DNA from: Pseudomonadota bacterium
Lineage (GTDB): Bacteria; Pseudomonadota; Alphaproteobacteria; Sphingomonadales; Govanellaceae
Direction: 5' to 3'
Assembly: GCA_003577275.1 (NCBI GenBank)
Contig: QEVO01000004.1
Coordinates: 124,001 to 188,000, forward strand
DNA: 64,000 nucleotides
Shown: in pieces, positions 26,680 to 35,035 of the stretch
How positions within the stretch are numbered: position 1 is the stretch's first letter
Layout: each line of letters begins with the position of its first letter
The notes under the pieces: generated by a model
Told to the model about the DNA's origin: nothing
The model's input: the letters and a program-made list of their open reading frames with translations, nothing else
Database searches by the model: none
Position numbers and translations under genes: made by a program

Positions 26680-27552
26680 CTAGACCTTATTGCGCTCTTG
26701 TAGAGTTAAATAAAGCGCACTGTGATCAAGCCTAGCCTGAGACGTTTGGCACATTTCCCTGAAAAGGGTTTCTCCCAGCGAGAGGAAAGGCAAGGTCAAT
26801 CCTAAGCTTTTTGCCAGCGCATTTGCCGTGCTTAAATCCTTAAGCTGTGTTTCCGCCGTGCCGCCTGGCTTGAAGTTTTTACCGATCATCCGCTCCCCGT
26901 GCTGCTGCAAGACGGTTGAGTCTGCAAACCCTCCACTCAATGCCTTCTTTAATGCGCCAAGATCCACACCGCCCCTCTCGGCCAACAGAAAAGCCTCCGC
27001 CACTGCACCAATGCTAATGCCGACGATGACCTGATTGGCAAGCTTTGCCAGTTGCCCGCATCCAATGCCGCCGACATGAGTAACGCGCCCCATCACCTCA
27101 AGGACCGAACGGACATGCTCCACTATGGGCAGATCGCCGCCTACCATGATCGTCAGCGTTCCGCTAATCGCCCCTCGTTCACCGCCTGATACCGGCGCAT
27201 CCAAATAATCAATGCCTATTTCCTGCAAACGACTTGCCTGGTCGCGCGCCACATTCACGGGAATCGAGCTCATCACGATAATGACAGCCCCATGACGTAC
27301 TGCCTTTACGATACCTTCCAGACCAAACAGTATTTCGCTGCACGCATCCCCCGTGCTGAGCATGAGAATGATAATGTCAACAGAAGATACTGCTTCACAC
27401 GCGGTATCAGTGACAATGGCCCCGTACTTGCTAAGCTCCATGGCTTTTCCCGGGTTTCTGTTCCAAGCTTTGACCAGATAGCCTACCTCGCAAAGGCGCC
27501 GCGCCATTGGAAATCCCATAATCCCCGTGCCTAGAAAAGCAATTTTTTTCAT
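26680..27552 (-). CDS. 3-hydroxyisobutyrate dehydrogenase family oxidoreductase
   Basis: A 290-aa beta-hydroxyacid dehydrogenase. The NAD(P) motif FLGTGIMGFPMARRL is at residue 7, the substrate-binding PVSGGERGAISGTLT near 120, and the catalytic lysine in GCGQLAKLANQ near 170. It would oxidise a beta-hydroxy acid such as 3-hydroxyisobutyrate or tartronate semialdehyde. It overlaps the upstream MFS gene by ATGA (27549-27552) and is last in the operon that begins at SMP-30. Beside a hydroxypyruvate isomerase-like gene, tartronate semialdehyde is another candidate. Confidence 0.9.
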   Translation of the reverse strand: MKKIAFLGTGIMGFPMARRLCEVGYLVKAWNRNPGKAMELSKYGAIVTDTACEAVSSVDIIILMLSTGDACSEILFGLEGIVKAVRHGAVIIVMSSIPVNVARDQASRLQEIGIDYLDAPVSGGERGAISGTLTIMVGGDLPIVEHVRSVLEVMGRVTHVGGIGCGQLAKLANQVIVGISIGAVAEAFLLAERGGVDLGALKKALSGGFADSTVLQQHGERMIGKNFKPGGTAETQLKDLSTANALAKSLGLTLPFLSLGETLFREMCQTSQARLDHSALYLTLQERNKV

Positions 27553-28916
27553 CGTTGGATACCTTTTGCGCGAGATGAAATTCTTCTGACAATTATAGCG
27601 TGCCGCCGGGCATCTATGGGAAATCGTAGCAATATTACGCCCGCCATGAGAAAGAAGATGCTAGGCAGTACGGTTAGCGTTAAAAGCATCCCCCAGGTAG
27701 AAAACGATGAATTCACGGCCGCTTTAGGATCATACCCGACCAAAGATAATATATAGAATCCGGCCGCATTCCCGGCGGCGAATGTTGCTTTGAACACCAT
27801 AAGCCGCATTGCATAAAGCAACCCGGTACGCCGAGCGCCGCTTTTTAATGTATCGTAATCCGCCACGTCACCGACCATGGCCATGGGAAACATCATTTGT
27901 GCGGTGCCGAGCGCGCTCAATATGGCAATGAAGATGGCCATTGGGATGAATTGCTCCGGCGTGTCCTTCTGGAAAAGAAGAGTGAATGGCGCAAATATCG
28001 CCGTCATAATCGATGACCACGCCCATAAACGATGGCGGGAAATATGCTTTGATAGAGAAGAGTATATCGGCACACACAAAATCTGCGCGGCCGTTGCGGC
28101 AACTAAGATCAGCGCCACATGATCGCCAAGCCCAAAATATGTCTCAAATGCGACAAAAAGCAGCGCGTAGATCAACCCCCAGGCAATCTGCGTCGAAATT
28201 TCGGCGCCGATAAGCAGCTGATAGGGCTTGTTTATACGTACCGCCGCAACCATCCCGGCCCATGATGGCCGTTCAACACGCGCCGCCGGTTTTCCTGGAG
28301 GGACGATCAGCACGGCAAGGATCACGCCCGTGGGAAGAAATATCATGGCGCACCAGCCATAAATTGCCATCATATCTCGATCGATGGCGCTGGTTTCCGC
28401 TAATCCAACCCAGGAAGATGAAAGACCTTCCGGCAGCAGAAGAAATCCCATTCCGCCCATAAGAATGGCGAATGTCAGCCAAGCGGCAATGCGCGCTCTT
28501 TCGGCATAATCAGATGTCAGTTCGCTGATCCAAGAGCGCAGCGGAATATCCGTGCTGCCCAAAGCAAGATAATATAGAGCAATGCCAAAGGCAAAATAGA
28601 TGGCGGATGAGGATGCGCTTGGAAAAAATAATACCGAGGCGGCTGCCACGCCAATCATCATCCCTAGAAGCATCCACGGTTTGCGCCCGCCAATTCTGGT
28701 CCTGGTTGCATCAGAGGCGTAACCAATCCCAATATCAATCAATGTATCCGTAACACGAACCAAAAGCAGAGCCGTGGCGATACCTGCCGTGGTCGCCGCC
28801 GTATGAGAGGCATAAAACGCCGCAATAATGGCGGGAAATGGCGATATGAAAAGCGAAAGACCCACGCCAGGCGCGGCATAGGCCGCAAGATGAAGATTGC
28901 GCAATCTTGGCTGCAC
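27549..28916 (-). CDS. GPH-type MFS transporter
   Basis: A 455-aa inner-membrane protein with about 12 hydrophobic segments, of the glycoside-pentoside-hexuronide (GPH, COG2211) family. The conserved loop DTLIDIGIGYASDATRTRIGG (in pieces) GRKPWMLLG follows segment 2. Such transporters move a solute by cation symport. A GTG at 28916 is used as the start, with AGGG upstream, leaving 1 nt between it and the hydrolase stop. Two related transporters, at 48329 and 60669, sit near other TonB receptors. It presumably takes up the periplasmic product made by the receptor and hydrolases. Confidence 0.92.
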   Translation of the reverse strand: MQPRLRNLHLAAYAAPGVGLSLFISPFPAIIAAFYASHTAATTAGIATALLLVRVTDTLIDIGIGYASDATRTRIGGRKPWMLLGMMIGVAAASVLFFPSASSSAIYFAFGIALYYLALGSTDIPLRSWISELTSDYAERARIAAWLTFAILMGGMGFLLLPEGLSSSWVGLAETSAIDRDMMAIYGWCAMIFLPTGVILAVLIVPPGKPAARVERPSWAGMVAAVRINKPYQLLIGAEISTQIAWGLIYALLFVAFETYFGLGDHVALILVAATAAQILCVPIYSSLSKHISRHRLWAWSSIMTAIFAPFTLLFQKDTPEQFIPMAIFIAILSALGTAQMMFPMAMVGDVADYDTLKSGARRTGLLYAMRLMVFKATFAAGNAAGFYILSLVGYDPKAAVNSSFSTWGMLLTLTVLPSIFFLMAGVILLRFPIDARRHAIIVRRISSRAKGIQR

Positions 28917-28917
28917 T

Positions 28918-29880
28918 TCATTTTCCCTTTTGCCAAAGTATATGCGCCATATCTTGGGCGGCGGCGCTCACTGCAATAGCCATGGTTTGTTCTGTCGGAT
29001 AATGTCCTCCGCCGTTAATGATCCGCAGATCAGCCAGCGGCAGGACCGATTTCAGGTCATAGGCATTTGATGGAGGCGTGCAGCAGTCATAGCGACCCGT
29101 AACAAGAATGGCCGGCAGGTGCGAAATTTTTTTGGCATTCAGGATCAGCTGGTTCTCTTCCAGGAAGAAATTGTGGGCGACGTAATGGGCAAAGATTCTT
29201 CCATAATCCGCGCCACGGGATGGGTCTGGTGGTTGTAGCGGCGGATCAAAATGCATGAACCCTTCTTCATAAAGGTAAAGGCGGGTGGCGAAATCAGCAG
29301 CTACTGACCGGTCTTTTCCCAGGATGCGCTGGCAGTACGCCTGACGCAGATCCTTTCGCTCTTCGTTTGGTACAGCGGATGAAAATGTTTCCCAAAGATC
29401 CGGGAATAGTGTTCTTACGCCATAAAACCACCAGTCAATATCTGCCCTACGACAGAGCCAGACGCCTTGCAGCAATAACCCCATGCAACGGTCAGGGTAT
29501 GTTTCGGCATATGCCAAGGCGACGGTAGATCCCCACGATCCTCCCGCCACTACCCAGCGTTCAATGCCATGATGGAGACGCAGAATCTCCATATCTTCCA
29601 AGGTAGCCTGCAAGGTGTTGCCTTCCAGCGCTCCTATAGGAGTTGATGCGCCGCAGCCGCGCTGATCAAAGAAAATACTGCGCCAAACCTTGGCATCCAT
29701 CAGCCGCGCTAAGCCCGGCATGGAAGCGCCGCCGGGACCGCCATGAACGACCACCACAGGAATGCCGTCCTGCGCCCCAGTGCTTTTCCAGGAAATGCTG
29801 TGGCCGCCGGGTCGAACAAGGCTGCCGCTTTGCCAAGCTTGCGGCATATCATGGAAGGGATCATCCAGCCGTCGCAACAT
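28918..29880 (-). CDS. Proline iminopeptidase-like alpha/beta hydrolase (S33)
   Basis: A 320-aa S33-family hydrolase. It has HGGPGGASMPG (oxyanion region, about 46-56), DQRGCGAS, the nucleophile S115 in AGGSWGS, and the acid/base part GRYDCCTPP and GGGHYP. This is very close to classic prolyl aminopeptidase, which removes N-terminal proline. The start at 29880 (MLRRLDDPF) follows the SnoaL-like gene by 4 nt; a longer frame upstream would overlap it. No signal peptide, so it acts in the cytoplasm. It probably finishes peptide breakdown in this operon. Confidence 0.92.
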   Translation of the reverse strand: MLRRLDDPFHDMPQAWQSGSLVRPGGHSISWKSTGAQDGIPVVVVHGGPGGASMPGLARLMDAKVWRSIFFDQRGCGASTPIGALEGNTLQATLEDMEILRLHHGIERWVVAGGSWGSTVALAYAETYPDRCMGLLLQGVWLCRRADIDWWFYGVRTLFPDLWETFSSAVPNEERKDLRQAYCQRILGKDRSVAADFATRLYLYEEGFMHFDPPLQPPDPSRGADYGRIFAHYVAHNFFLEENQLILNAKKISHLPAILVTGRYDCCTPPSNAYDLKSVLPLADLRIINGGGHYPTEQTMAIAVSAAAQDMAHILWQKGK

Positions 29881-29884
29881 GAAA

Positions 29885-30316
29885 TCAGACCTTATCAGGG
29901 GCAGGGGCAGCGGCCGCCAGCGCCTTGCGCACGAGGTCATCCTCGATAAGGCCGATCGCCTCCAGCGCTTTTGTCGGCCGGATGAATACGGAAAGTTCGA
30001 TAGCGCGGCCATCTTCTCCCAGCGTGAAAACATCTATGCCATGGGCAATGACATCCGTGCCGCGTACATGGCCGCGAAATTCGCATACCACCTCGGTATC
30101 GCCCTTCCAAATACGATGGTAGCTGATATCCGGGATGACTTGCACAATGCCATTAAGGATGGCCAAGGCATGGGTCCGGTCAGAAATAGGCCGTAGAAAC
30201 CGCGGCGTATGGAGTATAAAGCCATCGCCAAGTATCTGGCCTATGATCGCCGGATCTTTAGTAGATATAAAATGGTGTAATTTTTCTACGAATGCGTCAA
30301 TATTGTTCATCTTCAT
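29885..30316 (-). CDS. SnoaL-like polyketide cyclase / ester-cyclase family protein
   Basis: A 143-aa NTF2-fold protein with LGDGFILHTPRFLRPISDRTHA and ISYHRIWKGDTEVVCEFRGHVRGTDVIAHGIDVF (in pieces). Its ATG overlaps the upstream serine-hydrolase stop (ATGA, 30313-30316). It resembles SnoaL-like ester cyclases, not closely to the pairs in the left regulon. The role in the operon is unknown. Confidence 0.78.
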   Translation of the reverse strand: MKMNNIDAFVEKLHHFISTKDPAIIGQILGDGFILHTPRFLRPISDRTHALAILNGIVQVIPDISYHRIWKGDTEVVCEFRGHVRGTDVIAHGIDVFTLGEDGRAIELSVFIRPTKALEAIGLIEDDLVRKALAAAAPAPDKV

Positions 30317-31449
30317 TTCCGCTCCCATTTCAAGGAATCCAATAGTTTTACATGCCAATCGGCAGGGCCATGCGACTGATTGAGCGTTCCCGCAATGTAA
30401 ATGCCTTCCCTTGGATCCATTTGCATCCGCACACCCCAATGGCCGGAGTGGCCGACCAGGAGACGAGAACCATATTGCGTGCAAAACAGACCAAGACCCA
30501 CGCCGGTCCGCGGCATGGCCAGTCCTTTTGGTGCTTGCCAGGCCAGCATGGCGTCAAGGGTTGCCCGACTGCGGTAAAGATCGCCTCGCATCAGAGCGCG
30601 GTGAAAGCGGATAAGCTCGGCAGCCGTAGATACAATACCGCCACCAGCCCAATCGAAAGACAGACTAACCCCGCTTGAGAAAACCGGAAGCTGACCCACC
30701 CAAACCTCGCATTCCGGCTGACGGTCTGCGCCAATATTTACTGGGTCATCCCGATAGGCCAAGTAACTCCGGCCCATTTCCAGCGGCAAAAAAATGCGTT
30801 CTCGATAGAGCTGGTGCAACGGCTTTTGCGTAACATGCTCCAGCACAAGACCCAGGATCACATATCCGGTATCCGAGTAATGGAAGCCTTCTCCGGGTTC
30901 AAACAGAGCCGCCTCAGAGAGACCTGAATTTAGAAAATAGTTGAGCACGCCGGCATCCCTGTCATCCGGCCGCTGATCATCCCAGGGGCGCCAGTAGCGG
31001 CCGGGATTGCCGTGCGGCCTCATCAGACGGCCGACAAACGAATCCGGCGGCGCGGTGCCGATTTCGCTTACGCCATCAACGATGGCATCGCGTATGCCGC
31101 TGCCATGCGACAGCAGATGCCGGAGCGTTATTTGATGCCCGCAGTTCACGCCATTCCGCCGGTGCAGACGGTAGATAACCTCGTCATCAAAAACCTCTGT
31201 GGCGGAGAGGGGCATGGATAGTGACAGAAGCCTTTCTTCAACGAGTTGTAAGACCAATACCGCGGTAAAGGTCTTGCCGACGCTTGCCACATGAAACACG
31301 CTATCCGTACTGATGGCAGGACCGCCAACCCGGGCTATGCCCGCTGCGCCCTCCCCTACAATACGCCCATTCTTATCTTCGATGCGGGCGACGATGCCGT
31401 GGACATCGCCGGCAATGAACGATCGCAACGTCGAGAGAAAATCGCTCAT
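30313..31449 (-). CDS. Beta-lactamase-fold serine hydrolase (class C / esterase type)
   Basis: A 378-aa penicillin-binding-protein-like hydrolase. The SxxK motif SVGK (S56, K59) and the Tyr motif YSD (GFHYSDTGY, about 178) are seen. It probably hydrolyses an ester or amide. I chose the ATG at 31449 because it overlaps the isomerase stop by ATGA; an ATG at 31476 is also in frame. No signal peptide is obvious, so cytoplasmic action is likely. Peptidases of this fold include MlrB of the microcystin pathway, but similarity here is only at fold level. Confidence 0.88.
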   Translation of the reverse strand: MSDFLSTLRSFIAGDVHGIVARIEDKNGRIVGEGAAGIARVGGPAISTDSVFHVASVGKTFTAVLVLQLVEERLLSLSMPLSATEVFDDEVIYRLHRRNGVNCGHQITLRHLLSHGSGIRDAIVDGVSEIGTAPPDSFVGRLMRPHGNPGRYWRPWDDQRPDDRDAGVLNYFLNSGLSEAALFEPGEGFHYSDTGYVILGLVLEHVTQKPLHQLYRERIFLPLEMGRSYLAYRDDPVNIGADRQPECEVWVGQLPVFSSGVSLSFDWAGGGIVSTAAELIRFHRALMRGDLYRSRATLDAMLAWQAPKGLAMPRTGVGLGLFCTQYGSRLLVGHSGHWGVRMQMDPREGIYIAGTLNQSHGPADWHVKLLDSLKWERK

Positions 31450-32237
31450 GGACGGGTTTGCAACCCTGTCAGCCATTCCAAGCTGGCAGGCGTTCCGCCC
31501 TGGGGAATATACTCCGCGCCATAGCCGCCTTTGTACCCGATATTTTCCAATTTCTGGAACATGTCGGCAAAATCAATCGCGCCGGTTCCCGGTTGATGGC
31601 GCCCCGGCACATCGGCAAATTGGACGTGGGCGACAATATCCTTTGAGGCGGCGTAGAGTTTCACCGGATCTTCCCCGTTCATGACGCAATGATAGATATC
31701 CAGGACGAGACGCAGTTTGGGAGTGGCCAAAGCGCTCACAAACTTTGCCATTTCTTTATAGTCATTTTGTAATGCGGCGGGCGTTTCAACCCGATTGATT
31801 GGTTCAACCAGCAGAATGACAGATTGATCCTGCGACTGCTGCAAGGCCCAGCGTACATTGGAGCGGTAGACGTTTAGACAATCATCGCGCGAGACGCCAT
31901 CCGCCACCCGCGATGGTCCAATATGCAGAAATGTCGCGCCAAGTCGTTCGGCCGCCACAAGCGCTTCCCTAAATGCCGTACGAAACATCTCTTCCCGCCC
32001 TGGCACGCCGGACAGACCTAAGCCGCCAGCAAGAAAATCCCCCATGCTGCAATTAAGCAAGCGCACCGGAATGTCCGCCTTCTGTCTGGCATTCACCAGG
32101 TCATCCAGCGCCGCCTCAGCCAGAAACTGAATCTCCACTGCCGTAAAACTGGCTGTTTTAGCGGCGGCAAAACGTTCAGGTATCGCATGCTCGCGGAACA
32201 TAAAGGTAATCGAAGCGGAGAAATCACGCGATATCAT
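31446..32237 (-). CDS. Hydroxypyruvate-isomerase-like TIM-barrel epimerase
   Basis: A 263-aa sugar phosphate isomerase/epimerase-type protein. Metal and active-site segments resemble Hyi: LLVEPINRVETPAA, LVLDIYHCVMNGEDP and VQFADVPGRHQPGTGAIDF, with GAEYIPQG near the C-terminus. The substrate may be hydroxypyruvate or another keto/hydroxy acid. GAGG precedes the ATG at 32237. It lies between SMP-30 and the serine-hydrolase gene in the operator-controlled unit at 33173-26680. Confidence 0.85.
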   Translation of the reverse strand: MISRDFSASITFMFREHAIPERFAAAKTASFTAVEIQFLAEAALDDLVNARQKADIPVRLLNCSMGDFLAGGLGLSGVPGREEMFRTAFREALVAAERLGATFLHIGPSRVADGVSRDDCLNVYRSNVRWALQQSQDQSVILLVEPINRVETPAALQNDYKEMAKFVSALATPKLRLVLDIYHCVMNGEDPVKLYAASKDIVAHVQFADVPGRHQPGTGAIDFADMFQKLENIGYKGGYGAEYIPQGGTPASLEWLTGLQTRP

Positions 32238-32249
32238 GTTCGCATCCTC

Positions 32250-33173
32250 TTAAACATATGGCAACTTCAGACCAGGACGCGGCCATCGGAATGTCGCTAG
32301 CCTGCCGGTAGAGGACAAGGTGACATAGGCTGCGGCTCCATCTGGCCCGCCAAAACAAATGTTGGTGGCATAGAAATCGTCGAGGGGAATGAATGTTCGT
32401 TCGGCGCCGTCAGGGGAAATATCCCAAATACCGCAGCGCTGGAAGGATGCAACGGCTATATGCCCCTCACAGTCGATTGCCAGACTATCAAGATATGCGG
32501 CATCCGGCATGCCTGCCAGCAGCCGGCCGCCATTGGGTGACGGCCATGGCTCACGCTCAACTTCACCCGGTGCGCTCATGGCAAATGCCCACAGTCTGCG
32601 TGGTACGGTTTCCGCCAGGTAGAGCGTCTTGCCATCCGGCGATAGGCCGATGCCATTTGGAGTAACAAGAGATTGGATGACGCGGCGGATGGCCGAGCCA
32701 TCTGCCGCCGCATAATAAACGGCCCCCAGCCGTATTTCGGAAGGCGAGCGGCGGCCATGATCGCTGAAATAGAACCCGCCATGATGATCGAATACGAGAT
32801 CGTTAGGCGCTAGCAGGGGCTGACCATCGCAAGCTTCATAGAGACGTTCGACCGCTCTGGTGCGCAAATGTACCCGCTCGATCCACCCATGGCTGCCGGC
32901 TTGTCCGCTCGGTCGGACCCAGCCATTACTCTCCACGACATAGGACCACCCGCCGGAATTACAGATATATACCCAGCCGTCTGGCCCCATGGCGGCGCCA
33001 TTTGGCCCGCCGTCAAGCTCCGCCACGACCTCAATGCGACCATCGCCATAAACGCAAGTCAAAGCCTGGCCTTGAATTTCGACCACAAGAACCGAGCCGT
33101 CCGCCAACGCCACCGGTCCTTCGGGAAAGCGAAGACGATCTGTTACGACGCGGATTGGCAGCTCATTGGTCAT
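32250..33173 (-). CDS. SMP-30/gluconolactonase family lactonase
   Basis: A 307-aa six-bladed beta-propeller of the SMP-30/LRE family, usually calcium-dependent lactonases. It shows RLRFPEGPVALADGSVLVVE, PNDLVFDHHGGFYFSDHG and TPNGIGLSPDGKTLYLAET, carrying the typical metal-binding Glu/Asn/Asp positions. The ATG at 33173 follows GGAG; an ATG at 33224 lies inside the operator and is rejected. It is first in the operon running to 26680, so it is directly under the TetR operator at 33207-33226. Confidence 0.9.
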   Translation of the reverse strand: MTNELPIRVVTDRLRFPEGPVALADGSVLVVEIQGQALTCVYGDGRIEVVAELDGGPNGAAMGPDGWVYICNSGGWSYVVESNGWVRPSGQAGSHGWIERVHLRTRAVERLYEACDGQPLLAPNDLVFDHHGGFYFSDHGRRSPSEIRLGAVYYAAADGSAIRRVIQSLVTPNGIGLSPDGKTLYLAETVPRRLWAFAMSAPGEVEREPWPSPNGGRLLAGMPDAAYLDSLAIDCEGHIAVASFQRCGIWDISPDGAERTFIPLDDFYATNICFGGPDGAAAYVTLSSTGRLATFRWPRPGLKLPYV

Positions 33174-33206
33174 AGTCGTCTCCAGATTGCCGTAGGCAGG
33201 CTCATA

Positions 33207-33226
33207 ATATGACCCATGGGTCATAT
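33207..33226. promoter_or_regulatory. TetR operator upstream of SMP-30 operon
   Basis: A perfect 20-bp palindrome, ATATGAC-ccatgg-GTCATAT, between TetR and SMP-30. It is 34 nt upstream of the SMP-30 start. The same half-sites with 6-nt spacing recur at 39226, 39307, 48114 and 48211. Confidence 0.8.
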
Positions 33227-33262
33227 AAGCAAGACAAGAATGTCCTTTAAGCCAACAACCCT

Positions 33263-34024
33263 CTAACGAGGGATCAAGGCAATGGCGTCAAGCATTTCAG
33301 GGTTTACTTCACGAGGCGGGTTCTCGCCGACGATGGCGCGGTAGATCAAGATGGCGTGAAACACGATCAGAAACTCAGGATCTTCCTTCTCTTGCAGACC
33401 GGTGCCGGTTTGTATGCGATAGCGATTGAATAAGCTCTGATCCATCATCCCCCCCGCTGTGCGGACGGCAAGACGTACCATATGAAGGTCACCGCTTTTT
33501 GGCTCCAGCCGGGTAAGAAGGTCATTTAGAATCCGCGCCGTGACGCGCTCATTGCGCTCGTGCCATAGCGTCCTCATCGTTTCCACTGTTTCCCCCATCT
33601 GCACGATGCAGCGAATGATTCCTGCATTGGCGGCAAATGTTCGTTCATACCAGGCTACCCAGCGGCAGGTGTCCAGAAACGTGCTTTCCTGCGAGTTCAT
33701 GACAGGGAGAGTCTGCTGCTCAAACTGGCAGTAGCGCCGGGCCAAGTCTTGCAGAAAAATATCCTTGCTTTCAAAATAGATATAAAATGTCCCCTTGGCC
33801 GTCCCAGCATCACTGGCCACTTGTTCGATTTGCAGATCCTGAAAGGTGCAATCCTCCAGCAAGCGGGCTCCAGAGGCCAAAAGCTTCAGGCTGGTCTTCT
33901 CCCCCGAGCGGGACTTTCTGATGGCATTGGCGGCGGCGTCAAGATAGGTGGCGAAACGGATAGCCTCCACCATCCATGGTTTCAGCTTCGGTTGCTGTGA
34001 GGAGACGTTGACGGTACGTGCCAT
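33263..34024 (-). CDS. TetR/AcrR family regulator (beta-amino acid regulon candidate)
   Basis: A 253-aa TetR-type repressor. An N-terminal extension of about 40 residues precedes the HTH, where FQDLQIEQVASDAGTAKGTF (20 shown) contains the recognition helix, and YIYFESKD follows. The ligand-binding part continues to the C-terminus. Its gene is last in the run SDR, BKACE, aminotransferase, CPBP protease, DUF4350, TetR. Operators of one family lie before four transcription units. It is the only regulator gene among them, so it probably represses them and itself. Confidence 0.85.
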   Translation of the reverse strand: MARTVNVSSQQPKLKPWMVEAIRFATYLDAAANAIRKSRSGEKTSLKLLASGARLLEDCTFQDLQIEQVASDAGTAKGTFYIYFESKDIFLQDLARRYCQFEQQTLPVMNSQESTFLDTCRWVAWYERTFAANAGIIRCIVQMGETVETMRTLWHERNERVTARILNDLLTRLEPKSGDLHMVRLAVRTAGGMMDQSLFNRYRIQTGTGLQEKEDPEFLIVFHAILIYRAIVGENPPREVNPEMLDAIALIPR

Positions 34025-34098
34025 TGCTCATGATCCTTGCGCTGGCAACCATATTCCCAACCGGCGCAAAAAACGCAACCCCATATCTAACCAGCCGG

Positions 34099-35025
34099 TC
34101 ACTTTGGCGGCAACAGCCCGGCCAGCCAATGCAGGGTATTAAGGACGAACTGCTTATTTTCCGAAGCTTGGGGACTGTTGAAGCCCATTTTATGGCCGTC
34201 TGAGGATATCTGAGCGGACATCATGGCGGCCTCGCCATAGACCGCGATCCTGCCCTTGCCGTAGATGAGCGTGGCCGCCTGCTGCCAGCCGGCCAAAGGG
34301 CGACGAAGAGTTTGGCTATCGAATTGCCACGCAACGGAAGGCTCAAGGGAAAAGAACCGATCATCCAGCATAATAAGAGGAGCTGCGCGCGGCGGCGACT
34401 GAAAGGCCGACCCGATAAAGGTGGCAAGGCGGCTAATGCGCTCTGCCTCATGGCGACCCGATAAAATAGGATGAGGCGGAAGAGACTCGCCTTCAAATAT
34501 ATCCGGGGCCAGCATCGTCACAGTCCGCGCCCTGTCGTGCGTTATTGCAAAGCCATTGGCGATACGGAAGCCAAACTGGGCGACAAGGTCGGCGGCGGCT
34601 CCGGCAAACGGCATATGGTCCGCGATAAGCAGCAGCCTTCCGCCGTTCTTGACCCAGCGCTTGACCGCCTTGATTTCCTCACTGGTGAAGGCCGAAGGCG
34701 TGGGTAGCTCCCATTTATCAACATTCGAGACGTGCAGCGCATTGGCTATAACCAGGATGGCTACTGGCCGCAATGTATCCTTGGAGAATGTCCCCTCGAA
34801 CGCCGCGACACGAAACCCATCATTGAGCGCCAGCGCCGCAAACGGTTCATAGCGGCCATCCAAACGATGGAAATTATGGTGGCCATGATCCAGATAAAGA
34901 GTTGGTCCCGCTCTTTCGGCAAAAGCCGGATGGGAGACATGGGCGTCAAAATTTTGATCCGCTGCTTGCTGTGACCATGCGGGGAATGTTGTTAACCAAC
35001 AGCACAATAACCACATCCTCCCCAT
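34099..35025 (-). CDS. Secreted DUF4350-type (GATase1-like) protein
   Basis: A 308-aa exported protein. The signal peptide ends at AWS-QQ (WLLCCWLTTFPAWS). It contains FRVAAFEGTFSKDTL, VLVIANALHV and WVKNGGRLLLIADHMPFAGAA, and FVLNTLHWLAGL at the end; this is the pattern of the DUF4350 / class I glutamine amidotransferase-like fold. No catalytic cysteine is obvious. It is located between the CPBP protease and TetR genes, so it may act in the periplasm with the protease. The function is unknown. Confidence 0.75.
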   Translation of the reverse strand: MGRMWLLCCWLTTFPAWSQQAADQNFDAHVSHPAFAERAGPTLYLDHGHHNFHRLDGRYEPFAALALNDGFRVAAFEGTFSKDTLRPVAILVIANALHVSNVDKWELPTPSAFTSEEIKAVKRWVKNGGRLLLIADHMPFAGAAADLVAQFGFRIANGFAITHDRARTVTMLAPDIFEGESLPPHPILSGRHEAERISRLATFIGSAFQSPPRAAPLIMLDDRFFSLEPSVAWQFDSQTLRRPLAGWQQAATLIYGKGRIAVYGEAAMMSAQISSDGHKMGFNSPQASENKQFVLNTLHWLAGLLPPK

Positions 35026-35035
35026 GATCTTGCGT

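Noticed and set aside
33224..33226. Upstream ATG as SMP-30 start
   Set aside because: It lies in the operator palindrome; the ATG at 33173 has GGAG and the usual protein start.
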